From Gp7-AA10 sp035636095 (lineage in GTDB: Bacteria; Acidobacteriota; Thermoanaerobaculia; Gp7-AA8): a DNA stretch of 64,000 bases. A model generated the notes under the pieces. It was not told the origin of the DNA, made no database searches, and saw only the letters and a list, made by a program, of their open reading frames with translations. The translations under genes and the position numbers were made by a program. Below, piece after piece: positions 35,624 through 45,093 of the stretch. Location of the stretch: positions 11,323-75,322 of the forward strand of contig DASPZU010000069.1 of assembly GCA_035636095.1 (NCBI GenBank), in the 5' to 3' direction. Within the stretch, counting starts at the first letter, position 1. Every line of letters starts with the position of its first letter.

Positions 35624-36329
35624 GAATGCCGTGATTGTAATTCCCGCGCGCTGGGCGTCGACGCGCTTCCCTGGAAAACCTCTGGCGATGATCGCGGGAA
35701 CTTCGCTGATCCGGCGCGTTTACGAGCGCGCCAACCTTGCACGTCGCGCGAGCGCCATCTTCGTCGCCACGGATGACGATCGCATCGCCGATCACGTGGC
35801 CAAGTTCGGCGGAAAGGTCGTGCAGCCCAAAGGCGATTTTCAGTCGGGTACCGACCGCATCGCCGCCTCGCTCGATCTACTGGGTGGAGAGTTCGATCAG
35901 GTCATCCACCTCCAGGGCGACGAGCCGCTGATCGATGCCGCGAGCATTGATGCTCTCATCGAGAATCTGCAGAGGACCAAGGCCGACATGGTGACGCTGG
36001 CCTGTCCCTTTGAGAATGACGGAGAGCGAGAGTCACGAGACATCGTCAAAGTCGTCACCACCCTCGACGGCACCGCTCTCTACTTCTCGAGGGCACCTCT
36101 CGCGGGCTCCCGGCATCACATAGGACTCTACGGTTACCAGACTGGGGTGCTCCGCGCTCTGGCGAAGCTCGAACCCTCTCCGCTGGAGCGTGCCGAATCT
36201 CTCGAACAGTTGCGAGCACTGCAAAACGGTTTTAGAATCCAAGTGCTCCACACCCGACGGCCTCACCTCGGAATTGATCGACCGGAGGACGTTTTGCGTG
36301 TGGAGCAGGAGTTGGCGAAACATGGCTGA
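35622..36329 (+). CDS. kdsB: CMP-KDO synthetase
   Basis: 3-deoxy-manno-octulosonate cytidylyltransferase, which activates KDO for lipopolysaccharide inner core. 235 residues. Motifs: VIVIPARWASTRFPGKPL (nucleotide-binding loop), VATDDDRIADHV, GTDRIAASLDLL, VIHLQGDEPLID (metal Asp), and HHIGLYGYQTGVLR. The start ATG overlaps the divergent pseudogene start in CATG. With kdsA at 38586 it provides two of the KDO steps near each other. Confidence 0.95.
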   Translation: MNAVIVIPARWASTRFPGKPLAMIAGTSLIRRVYERANLARRASAIFVATDDDRIADHVAKFGGKVVQPKGDFQSGTDRIAASLDLLGGEFDQVIHLQGDEPLIDAASIDALIENLQRTKADMVTLACPFENDGERESRDIVKVVTTLDGTALYFSRAPLAGSRHHIGLYGYQTGVLRALAKLEPSPLERAESLEQLRALQNGFRIQVLHTRRPHLGIDRPEDVLRVEQELAKHG

Positions 36330-36343
36330 TCGGGAGGCAAATT

Positions 36344-36362
36344 CGTGAGCGTAAGGCTCACG
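36344..36362 (+). terminator. Small hairpin after kdsB, possible terminator
   Basis: A 7-bp stem (CGTGAGC against GCTCACG) with a 5-nt loop, 14 nt after the kdsB stop. No T-run follows, so termination strength is doubtful. Confidence 0.3.
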
Positions 36363-36407
36363 ATCATCGAAGTAAAACAAGCTCAGCCGGACTTTCCCCC
36401 CTCAAAA

Positions 36408-36507
36408 CCAAATTTCAAATTTCAAATTTCAAATGAAAAATTGAGAGCGTGGCCATCTTCGGCGCGCTTTTTTCATTTTTCATTTGAAATTCGAAATTTT
36501 TCATTTC
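36408..36507. repeat. Heptamer palindrome, unit AAATTTC
   Basis: Left arm: CCAAATTTCAAATTTCAAAT followed by TTCAAATGAAAAATTGAG, three clear 7-bp units. Right arm: CATTTTTCATTTGAAATTCG followed by AAATTTTTCATTTC. The centre is GC-rich (GGCCATCTTCGGCGCGC). It lies in the kdsB-pyrG gap. Related arrays lie at 6281-6374 and 63435-63523. Confidence 0.85.
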
Positions 36508-36526
36508 GGGTTTCCGGAGGCCTGCC

Positions 36527-38175
<1,649 letters not shown>

Positions 38176-38176
<1 letters not shown>

Positions 38177-38589
38177 TGGTCTGGCGAAGAATCGGCGCCA
38201 CCATCCTCGGAATCATCGTCGCCGCGCTGATCGTTCAGTGCGCCGAGTTGATCGTCCATTTCTTGTACCCGCCGCCGCCCGGCTACAACATGCGGAACAT
38301 GGATGAGGTGAAAAAGTTCGTGGCGGCACTGCCGGCGCTCGCGATGGTAGTGGTGCTGATCGGCTGGTTGATCGGAACGCTGGCGGGAACATTCCTGGGC
38401 GCGAAAATCGGACGCAGTCGCGTGCCTGCCTACATCATCGGTGCATTGCTGTTCCTGGGCGGAATCGCGAACGCGACGATGATTCCGCAGCCGGTGTGGT
38501 TCTCGGTCGCGTCGTTCGTGATTTACATCGGCGGGACCATCGCCGGCGCCATGCTCGGGCGGCCTGCGGTACCATCCCCGGCGGGATGA
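38176..38589 (+). CDS. Small four-helix membrane protein
   Basis: A protein of 137 residues with four predicted transmembrane helices (about 6-28, 48-76, 84-105, 108-130), including GWLIGTLAGTFLGAKIGRSR. No recognised family motif. The start is the GTG at 38176, sharing a base with the pyrG stop. The TGA overlaps the kdsA ATG (ATGA). Tight coupling to both neighbours supports it being real. The same frame extends backwards antiparallel to nothing and within pyrG, which is a shadow. Confidence 0.72.
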
Positions 38590-39416
38590 CCACGCGCACG
38601 ATTCGGATCACCAACGACATCGCGTTCGGCGGTGATCATCCTCCCCTCTTCATCGCCGGACCGTGTGTGATCGAGTCGCGCGAGCACGCACTTGCGATGG
38701 CACGTACGCTGCGGAAGCTGCGGGACGCGCTGAAGATCAACCTGGTCTACAAATCGTCATTCGACAAAGCGAACCGCTCGTCGATCGACTCCTTCCGCGG
38801 ACCCGGGCTCGAGGAAGGGCTCGACATTCTCCGCGCTGTGAAAGAGGAGACGGGCTTGCCGCTGATCTCGGACATCCACGAACCCGATCAGGCGGAGCCG
38901 GCCGCGAAGGTTCTCGACATCCTCCAGATCCCGGCCTTTCTCTGCCGCCAGACCGATCTGGTCGCGGCGGCGGCGCGCACCGGAAAGCCGGTCGGCGTGA
39001 AAAAAGGCCAATTCCTTTCTCCGGAGGAAACCAAGAACATCCTCGAGAAGGGCCACGAAGTCGGCAACGACCGCATCTTCATCACCGAGCGCGGATCGTC
39101 GTTCGGCTATCAGAATCTGGTGGTCGACATGCGCGCGTTTCCGATCATTCGCGGATTCGGCGCGCCGGTGGTCTACGACATCACGCATTCGATGCAGAAG
39201 CCGGGCGGCGAAGGAAAGCAGACCGGCGGCACGCCTGAGTTCGCGCGGCCGCTGGCGCGCGCGGCGGCGGCGGTGGGCGCGGACGGATTTTTCATGGAGG
39301 TGCACGACAATCCGCCAGCGGCGCTGTCGGACCGCACCACGCAGATCCGTCCCGACGCGGCGCGGTCGATCATCGAGGACGTGCTCGCAATTCGGGCGGC
39401 GCTGCAGCCCATCTGA
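38586..39416 (+). CDS. kdsA: KDO-8-phosphate synthase
   Basis: Condenses PEP with arabinose-5-phosphate, a step of KDO and lipopolysaccharide synthesis. It is a 276-residue TIM barrel. Motifs: LFIAGPCVIESREHAL, VYKSSFDKANRSS, FRGPGLEEGL, LISDIHEPDQ, CRQTDLVAAAARTGKPVGVK, KKGQFLSPEETKNI, ITERGSSFGYQNL, PVVYDITHSMQKPGG and FFMEVHDNP. The ATG at 38586 is set by the ATGA overlap with the membrane-protein gene. Confidence 0.97.
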   Translation: MTTRTIRITNDIAFGGDHPPLFIAGPCVIESREHALAMARTLRKLRDALKINLVYKSSFDKANRSSIDSFRGPGLEEGLDILRAVKEETGLPLISDIHEPDQAEPAAKVLDILQIPAFLCRQTDLVAAAARTGKPVGVKKGQFLSPEETKNILEKGHEVGNDRIFITERGSSFGYQNLVVDMRAFPIIRGFGAPVVYDITHSMQKPGGEGKQTGGTPEFARPLARAAAAVGADGFFMEVHDNPPAALSDRTTQIRPDAARSIIEDVLAIRAALQPI

Positions 39417-41122
39417 TGATGCGACGCGTCATCGCGATCGTCATCGCCGCCTACCTTGTGCTAGTTCTTTTCAACGGCTTCGTCCTGGTCGAGCTGTTTC
39501 TGCGGCGTGTCGGGATCCCGATTCTCTTCGCGGTCGCGGCGTCTCTCGCCTGCATCGGCAGCGGTTTTCTCGCGCGACGGCTGCGCCCCGACATCGCGCT
39601 GAACTTCATCGTCGGATATCCGATTTTCGGCGCGATTTGTTTTCTGGCCGCGCTGATGAAGATCTCCGCCTGGACGATGGTGCCGATGGTGGGGATCCTG
39701 GGTGGTGTGGGAGCGGCCGCCCTCGGCCGCTCAGCAGCGGGCGAGGCGCCCGCCGCCACACCGAAGCCCGCCACCACGCTCGCCCTCGCGCTCATCGGCC
39801 TCTCGGCATTGATCGAGGCGCAAGCACCCCCCTCCACGCTCGACGAGCTCGCCTATCACCTCGCGGTGCCGTGGACGTGGGTGAAGGAAGGGCGTGCGAT
39901 CGATCTTCCGCTCGTTTCGCATTCGTACTTCCCTCTGGGCATCGAGTCGGCTGACATTCCCTTTCTCGCGATCCTCGGAACCGGCGGCGGCGTGGCGTCG
40001 CATTTCCTGCATCTCTTCGCGGCGATTGCCGTCGTCGTTGTCCTGCTTCGCAATACCAAGGATTGTCCGATCATGACCGTCGCGATCGTCGCGACTCCGG
40101 CTCTGGCGCTGACCGCCGGCTGGTCGCTGGTCGACTGGATCGTTCTCGGCGTTTCGCTCGCGCTCGTGAACGCTCTCGAGAATGATGATGTCGCCACCGT
40201 TTCGGCAGCCGTCGCTGCCGGGCTGCTGACGAAATACACCTTCGTTCCGATCGCGCTGATTGCGATTCTCGTTACGCGAAGATTTCGGGGTGTGCTGCCT
40301 GGGGTAGCGGTCGGATCGATCTTCTTCATCCGAAATCTGATTCTGACCGGCAATCCGATCGCCCCCTTCTTCGGCGCGTTGGCACCGCACGTCGCCCACT
40401 ATCGGGCCGGAGCGTTTTTCTCCGATTACGTTTTCGACGGCCGATTTATCGACGAGAGCCTGGGCGCGTCGCTCTTCATCGCATGCACGTTAACGGTTGG
40501 ATTGCTGCCGTGGATCCTGATGGCAGCCGGTGCGCTTCTGTTTCTCCTCGCGCCCTCGGCGCGTCTTCTCGTCCCGTTCTTCGCGATCCCCGCCGCCCGC
40601 GCCCTCCCGCCCACCCGCCCGATCCGCGTGGCGCTCGCGATGGCGGTGGTCATGCAGCTTTTCCTGGTCGCATTTTTCACCGATCGCACGGAAGCATTCG
40701 CGCTGCTCTCCGGGCGTCTGGACGAAAAGCAATATCTGGCGACCATGCGGCCATCGACGACGACCATCGCGTCGGTCGACGCCGCGCTGCCGCCCAACTC
40801 GTGCACGCTGCTGATCGGTCTCAACGAGACCTACTGGTTTCAACATCGCGTGCGAGGAGGCGGCAACTTCGACGGTCAGCGCATTTCGGCGTATCTCGAC
40901 GCCGGCAATTCCGATGCGCTTTACGCGCGGCTGCGTCGGGACGGGATCACGCACATCGCGGTATTCGCGACGCCACCACCAACGGCAGTGGAGACCAAAG
41001 TCGAAGAGCGCCAGACCATTCTGTCGACGGGAGCAGGGCGCACGCTAGCGCAGACTCTCGATCGTCACACGCTCAGCGTCACGCAGCGCGGAAACGCAAC
41101 TCTGTTCGCGCTTAAACCGTGA
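39416..41122 (+). CDS. Multi-pass membrane protein, GT-C glycosyltransferase-like
   Basis: A 568-residue protein with about 11-13 transmembrane helices and a C-terminal soluble domain of about 140 residues. The segment STLDELAYHLAVPWTWVKEG (around residue 140-160), with its acidic residue in the first large loop, followed by HSYFPLGIESADIPFLAILG, resembles GT-C-fold polyprenyl-phosphate sugar transferases. Coupling to kdsA (TGATG overlap) points to a role in envelope glycan synthesis. Donor and acceptor unknown. The 3' end overlaps the end of convergent metK by 11 nt. Confidence 0.7.
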   Translation: MMRRVIAIVIAAYLVLVLFNGFVLVELFLRRVGIPILFAVAASLACIGSGFLARRLRPDIALNFIVGYPIFGAICFLAALMKISAWTMVPMVGILGGVGAAALGRSAAGEAPAATPKPATTLALALIGLSALIEAQAPPSTLDELAYHLAVPWTWVKEGRAIDLPLVSHSYFPLGIESADIPFLAILGTGGGVASHFLHLFAAIAVVVVLLRNTKDCPIMTVAIVATPALALTAGWSLVDWIVLGVSLALVNALENDDVATVSAAVAAGLLTKYTFVPIALIAILVTRRFRGVLPGVAVGSIFFIRNLILTGNPIAPFFGALAPHVAHYRAGAFFSDYVFDGRFIDESLGASLFIACTLTVGLLPWILMAAGALLFLLAPSARLLVPFFAIPAARALPPTRPIRVALAMAVVMQLFLVAFFTDRTEAFALLSGRLDEKQYLATMRPSTTTIASVDAALPPNSCTLLIGLNETYWFQHRVRGGGNFDGQRISAYLDAGNSDALYARLRRDGITHIAVFATPPPTAVETKVEERQTILSTGAGRTLAQTLDRHTLSVTQRGNATLFALKP

Positions 41123-42278
41123 CCACTTCGCGCACGCCCGACGCCGATCGCAGCGCTGCCGCCTTGTCGGCGGCCTCCCACGAGAATTCCGGCTCCGTGC
41201 GGCCGAAGTGGCCGTACGCAGCCGTCTTCTTGTAGATCGGGCGTCGCAGGCGCAGCGACTCGATGATGCCGCGCGGCGTGAGCTGGAAGTGTTCGCGGAC
41301 GAGGTCGGACAGGCGCTTCGGATCGATGCGGCTCGTCCCGAACGTCTCGACGTAGACCGAGACCGGGTCGGCCACCCCGATGGCGTAGGCCAGCTGCACC
41401 TCGACTTCATCGGCCAGGCCGGACGCGACGATGTTCTTGGCGATGTAGCGCGCCATGTAGCACGCCGAGCGATCGACCTTGGTCGGATCTTTTCCTGAGA
41501 AAGATCCGCCGCCGTGACGTCCGCGTCCGCCGTAGGTATCGACGATGATCTTGCGTCCCGTCAGGCCGGTATCGCCCTGCGGACCGCCGATCACAAATCT
41601 GCCGGTCGGATTGATGTGGAACACCGTTTCCTTATCGAGAAATTCGGCTGGGACGGTCGGCTTGATCACCTTCTCGGTGATCACTTCGCGCAGATCGCGA
41701 TTGCTGACGTCGGGCGAATGCTGCGTCGAGATCACGATCGCCTGCGCGCGCACGGGACGTTTTCCTTCGTACTCGATTGTGACTTGCGACTTGCCATCAG
41801 GGCGCAGGAAATCGAGCTCGCCCGATCTGCGTGCTTCAGCCAGACGACGCACCAGCTTGTGCGCCAGCGTAATCGGAAGCGGCATGAGCTCGGGAGTCTC
41901 GCGGCACGCAAAGCCGAACATCAGACCCTGATCGCCCGCGCCACCGGTGTCGACGCCCTGCGCGATATCGGGCGACTGGGGATCGATCGATGAAATCACG
42001 GCGCACGTTTCGCTGTCGAAGCCGTACTTGGCGCGCGTGTATCCGATTTCTTTGATGGTGTTGCGAACGATGGAAGGGAAATCGACGTAGGTCTTGGTCG
42101 TGATTTCGCCGGCGATCATGGCCATGCCGGTCGTCACGAGCGTTTCGCAGGCCACCCGGCCCACCGGATCCTCGGCCAGGACGGCGTCGAGGATGGCATC
42201 GGAAATCTGGTCTGCGATCTTGTCCGGATGACCCTCGGTCACAGACTCCGAGGTGAATAAAGTTCGATGCATCGCCAT
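41112..42278 (-). CDS. metK: S-adenosylmethionine synthetase
   Basis: Makes SAM from methionine and ATP. About 388 residues. Motifs: FTSESVTEGHPDKIADQISD, GMAMIAGEITT, GAGDQGLMFGFA, FVIGGPQGDTGLTGRKIIVD, YGGRGRHGGGSFSGKDPTKV and DRSACYMARYIAKNIVASGL. I start at the ATG at 42276-42278 (MAMHRTLFTSE), with AAGGAG about 11 nt upstream; the next ATG at 42272 is equally possible. No SAM riboswitch was recognised in the short leader, which instead holds a heptamer palindrome. Confidence 0.97.
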   Translation of the reverse strand: MAMHRTLFTSESVTEGHPDKIADQISDAILDAVLAEDPVGRVACETLVTTGMAMIAGEITTKTYVDFPSIVRNTIKEIGYTRAKYGFDSETCAVISSIDPQSPDIAQGVDTGGAGDQGLMFGFACRETPELMPLPITLAHKLVRRLAEARRSGELDFLRPDGKSQVTIEYEGKRPVRAQAIVISTQHSPDVSNRDLREVITEKVIKPTVPAEFLDKETVFHINPTGRFVIGGPQGDTGLTGRKIIVDTYGGRGRHGGGSFSGKDPTKVDRSACYMARYIAKNIVASGLADEVEVQLAYAIGVADPVSVYVETFGTSRIDPKRLSDLVREHFQLTPRGIIESLRLRRPIYKKTAAYGHFGRTEPEFSWEAADKAAALRSASGVREVVTV

Positions 42279-42322
42279 GGTCGGGGAAGCTCCTTCGAGG
42301 AAATCGACGAATCGTAGCATAC

Positions 42323-42395
42323 GAGTGCTTAGTGCTGAGTCCTGAGTGCTGAGTCCCGCCCACTCAGGACTCAGGACTCAGCACTCAGGACTCAG
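42323..42395. repeat. Heptamer palindrome, unit GTCCTGA/GTGCTGA
   Basis: Left arm GAGTGCTTAGTGCTGAGTCC continuing TGAGTGCTGAGTCC (42323-42356); right arm CACTCAGGACTCAGGACTCA continuing GCACTCAGGACTCAG (42361-42395). It begins at the lptE stop codon, which is itself the TGA of a unit. The same unit occurs at 51634-51706. Confidence 0.88.
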
Positions 42396-42901
42396 AATCC
42401 CTCGAGCAGATTCGTCACCAGCGTCTCCGCGAAGCGCTGCGCGATCTCGGCGATGGCGCGTGTTTCCTGGTCGAAGGCGTCCGTCGATTCGAGGTTGACC
42501 TGGTAGTTTTCGGCGAAACGGTATTGATCGTTCTTCCACAGCACCTTGTCTTCGTTGCGGTGGTCGACCAGCTCGATCTTGGCGGTGATCGAGATCTGAT
42601 ACTGCGTCGCGCGCCCTTGCGGATTGAAGGCGATCGGAAAGATCCCGAAGCTGTCGATGGAGCCGCGCAGGATGGCGTCGGCGCTGTTGGGATTGCTGAC
42701 CAGCTTCAGGCGGCCGCGCGCGACCACCTCGTCGGCCACCGATTGCGTGACCAGCTGCTCCAGGCCCACGCGCGTGGTGCGATTGACAAAGGCCGGTACC
42801 TCGACCGTGTGAATCTTCGGATCGAGAGAATTGCTGCGGCCCACGAGCGCATAGCCGCACGCGGACAGCATCGCGAGTGGCGCGAGGAGCGCTTTTTTCA
42901 C
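42392..42901 (-). CDS. lptE: LptE-like LPS-assembly lipoprotein
   Basis: A 169-residue lipoprotein: MKKALLAPLAMLSACGYALV has the lipobox LSAC. The mature part matches the LptE pattern: IHTVEVPAFVNRTTRVGLEQ, VTQSVADEVVARGRLKLVSN, ADAILRGSIDSFG, then a strand-rich part and a C-terminal helix (FDQETRAIAEIAQRFAETLV). LptE plugs the LptD translocon that delivers lipopolysaccharide to the surface. The start codon is GTG. It lies 20 nt after the selenoprotein-like gene. lptD is not in the window. Confidence 0.8.
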   Translation of the reverse strand: MKKALLAPLAMLSACGYALVGRSNSLDPKIHTVEVPAFVNRTTRVGLEQLVTQSVADEVVARGRLKLVSNPNSADAILRGSIDSFGIFPIAFNPQGRATQYQISITAKIELVDHRNEDKVLWKNDQYRFAENYQVNLESTDAFDQETRAIAEIAQRFAETLVTNLLEGF

Positions 42902-42921
42902 ATCGAAGAGGTTAGCACGCG

Positions 42922-43728
42922 CTAAAGCCCGGGCGCTGTCGCTTTCGGTCGGCTCAGCTCCGCATCAATCACCTTCGCGAACTCTTCGTACGGCTTCGCG
43001 CCGGACAAGAAATGACCATTCACGAAAAACGCCGGAGTTCCGCTGACCCCGAGCCCTTTGGCCTCGGCAATGTCTGCATCGATGGCACTCTTGCCGCGCG
43101 TGCCGTCAAGGTCGGATTCGAAGCGCTTCATGTCCAGGCCGAGGTCGCGCGCGTACTGGAGCAAGTACTGACGTTGAATCTTCGGCTGATTCGCGAACAG
43201 CTTGTCGTGATACTCCCAGAATTTTCCCTGATTCTGTGCGGCCATCGCTGCGAGATGCGCCAATGGTGAGTCTTTGTGAAAATCGAGCGGATAGTGTTTC
43301 CAAACGATTCGCACCTTGTCCCCGTAGGTTTTTCGGATCTGCTGGAGAGTCGGACCGACTCTCGAACAGAACGGTCACTGGAAATCGGAGAATTCGGCGA
43401 TCGTGACGGCTGCCGTGATCGGGCCTTCCATCGGCGCGCCGTCGATCTTGACAGGATAGACGCGATTGGGATCAGGTCCACGCTGTCCAGGCGCCGCGCT
43501 GCGCGCTGCGACCCGCTCCACGTTTGCGGAGAGCTTCGCAAGGCGAGAATCGATCTGGTCAAGTCGAGACTCGAGGTTGTTAGCTGCCGTGCGAGTCGAT
43601 CGGGCATTGAAGTAACTGGAGACGAGGAGAACGGACAAAACCGCGATCGTCGCACCCTGCACCATGACCGCGAGCGAGGATCGGCGCTCCTCGGATTCGA
43701 TTTTGGGTGGTTCTCGATGTTTACCCAT
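42922..43728 (-). CDS. DsbA-family thioredoxin-fold protein with UPFC active site (probable selenoprotein)
   Basis: Reading through a single in-frame TGA (43375-43377) gives 268 residues. Residues about 19-41 are a membrane anchor, then a coiled coil (about 48-75) and a thioredoxin-fold DsbA-type domain. The text around the TGA is AEFSDFQ-U-PFCSRVGPTLQQI; the neighbouring paralogue reads IEFSDFQCPFCGRYDKD. So the TGA replaces exactly the first cysteine of the CPFC redox motif (position 118), and C121 remains. Downstream family features are intact: WKHYPLDFHKDSPLAHLAAM, GKFWEYHDKLF and the cis-Pro loop VSGTPAFFVNG. A hairpin 11 nt after the TGA fits a bacterial SECIS. It would be an extracytoplasmic thiol-disulfide oxidoreductase. 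A nonsense mutation or sequencing error is the alternative. The ATG directly follows the stop of the upstream paralogue. Confidence 0.82.
43345..43377 (-). promoter_or_regulatory. Candidate bacterial SECIS element after the in-frame TGA
   Basis: On the minus strand, TGA (43377-43375) is followed by 11 nt and then GAGAGTCG-GTC-CGACTCTC (43363-43345): a perfect 8-bp stem with a 3-nt loop whose first base is G. The loop begins 19 nt after the TGA. A short apical stem, a G in the first two loop positions and this spacing are the recognised features of bacterial SECIS elements read by SelB. Confidence 0.68.
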
Positions 43729-44520
43729 CTAGCGAGTTCCCCCACCTCCGCCTGGCGGCATCAGAACAGAGTCGATCGCCGACTTGAACTCCGCGTACGA
43801 TTTGGCGCCAACGAGCTTTTTGGTGATTTTCACGGAACCGTTTGGCTGGACGACACCGATGAGAAATGACGGCGTTCCCGAGATGCCTGCACCGCCCGCG
43901 TCGGCGATGTCTTTCTTGATCTCGGTGGCGAAGCGCCCGCTGTCGAGACATTGCTGAAAGAGCGAAACATTCAGTCCCAAAGCTTCAGCGTGCTTGGGAA
44001 GATCGGCGGCTGCGATGTTCTGCTGATTGGCGAAGAGGCGATCGTGCATGTCCCAGAATTTCCCTTGCTCGCCGGCACAATGCGCCGCCTCGGCCGCCTT
44101 TTCGGCGTTCTGATGAAAGTCGAGCGGATAGTCGCGCCACACATACTTCACCTTGCCGGTGTCTACGTAGTCCTTGAGGATTGCGGGATATGTGTCTTTG
44201 TCATACCGGCCACAGAACGGACACTGAAAGTCGGAGAACTCAATGACGGCCACTTTCGCGTTTGGGTTCCCCTTGAATGGTTCTTTGTCGACATTGACAG
44301 GCGCAATGGGAAGCGCATCGGCCGCGGGTCGCCCTTGCCCCTGCTGCGCGAGTAATTTGTGAATCTCTTGCAGTTCTTTCAGGATCGCCTTCTGGCTCTC
44401 ACTTAGAGAATCGATTGCCTTCTTAAAGTCATCGGTCTGTGTCCCTTGGGCCGATGCGGCAACCGGTGCGATCACCATCAGCAATGCAACCATCGTTCGA
44501 GCGAAACGCGCCTTCTTCAT
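43729..44520 (-). CDS. DsbA-family thiol-disulfide oxidoreductase (CPFC)
   Basis: A 263-residue exported protein. The signal peptide is MKKARFARTMVALLMVIAPV, then AASAQG. A short helical linker (about 31-60) leads to a DsbA-type thioredoxin fold: VAVIEFSDFQCPFCGRYDKD with C100/C103, YVWRDYPLDFHQNAEKAAEA, GKFWDMHDRLFANQ and the cis-Pro loop ISGTPSFLIGVV. It probably oxidises or isomerises disulfides outside the cytoplasm. The start at 44520 was chosen for the signal peptide. The stop (TAG) is followed immediately by the ATG of the Sec-containing paralogue, so the two arose by tandem duplication and are co-transcribed. Confidence 0.9.
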   Translation of the reverse strand: MKKARFARTMVALLMVIAPVAASAQGTQTDDFKKAIDSLSESQKAILKELQEIHKLLAQQGQGRPAADALPIAPVNVDKEPFKGNPNAKVAVIEFSDFQCPFCGRYDKDTYPAILKDYVDTGKVKYVWRDYPLDFHQNAEKAAEAAHCAGEQGKFWDMHDRLFANQQNIAAADLPKHAEALGLNVSLFQQCLDSGRFATEIKKDIADAGGAGISGTPSFLIGVVQPNGSVKITKKLVGAKSYAEFKSAIDSVLMPPGGGGGTR

Positions 44521-44561
44521 GAACCCCCCTCGTTTGGGCGATGACGATTCAAGAATGAGGC

Positions 44562-44595
44562 CCGTCCGCACGTGCGGGCGCGCACGTGCGGACGG
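44562..44595. terminator. Perfect 15-bp palindrome between secreted-protein and dsbA-like genes
   Basis: CCGTCCGCACGTGCG, loop GGCG, CGCACGTGCGGACGG. It lies 4 nt after the stop of the 44600-45082 gene. A strong RNA hairpin is certain, but no T-run follows, so it may be an attenuator, an mRNA stabiliser or a repeat rather than a terminator. Confidence 0.5.
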
Positions 44596-44599
44596 AACC

Positions 44600-45082
44600 C
44601 TATTGGATCGTCATGCTCCCCTGATTGACCGTTGCCGTCGGCAGCGCGGTCTGGCCCAGGAGCACGCCGATCGTCCCTTGATCGTTGGCGTTTGTCGTGA
44701 TCGTGGCCGTGAACGGGACACCAAGAAGCGGCGGGGTGCCGTCGCCCATGTTGATCGTGCACGTGCCGGAGAAAGTAGCGATGTTCGCCGCGTTTCGGGA
44801 ACCGCTGGTGGCCTTGCCTTCAATCACGATGTTTTGCTGCAGACCTCCAAGAGAAACACCGAGCAGAATTGTGCAAAACTGGCCAAGCGATCCCGTGGTA
44901 TCGATCTGCACGCCGTAGCCGGACTGCAGGCCGTTGATCGGAACTCCATTGAAAGTTGTACCAGGCGGAAAGATCCCGCCCGCGCCGGCCGTCACCGAGG
45001 TCTGCGCGAGGGCGGGCGGACTCCCGCCGAAAATCACGCCGAGGGCGATGGCGGTGAGCAAAACTGCAAACCTGATCTTCAT
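44600..45082 (-). CDS. Small secreted beta-rich protein
   Basis: A 160-residue exported protein. Signal peptide MKIRFAVLLTAIALGVIFGG, then SPPALAQ. The mature part is Gly/Thr/Ile-rich and predicted beta-sandwich (GLQQNIVIEGKATSGSR, FSGTCTINMGDGTPPLLGVP, FTATITTNANDQGTIGVLL) with only two cysteines. No family recognised. It starts 11 nt after the stop of the large cysteine-rich gene, so the two are very probably co-expressed. A 15-bp palindrome separates it from the dsbA-like genes. Confidence 0.65.
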   Translation of the reverse strand: MKIRFAVLLTAIALGVIFGGSPPALAQTSVTAGAGGIFPPGTTFNGVPINGLQSGYGVQIDTTGSLGQFCTILLGVSLGGLQQNIVIEGKATSGSRNAANIATFSGTCTINMGDGTPPLLGVPFTATITTNANDQGTIGVLLGQTALPTATVNQGSMTIQ

Positions 45083-45093
45083 CTCTAGTCTCC

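Noticed and set aside
42279..42391. SAM riboswitch upstream of metK
   Set aside because: The leader is only about 110 nt and is mostly the GTCCTGA heptamer palindrome; no conserved riboswitch core was recognised.
42922..43314. Separate short DsbA-like gene starting at the GTG at 43314
   Set aside because: It would lack the active site and start mid-fold; its codons are in frame with the upstream part across a single TGA, so one gene with Sec is the better reading.
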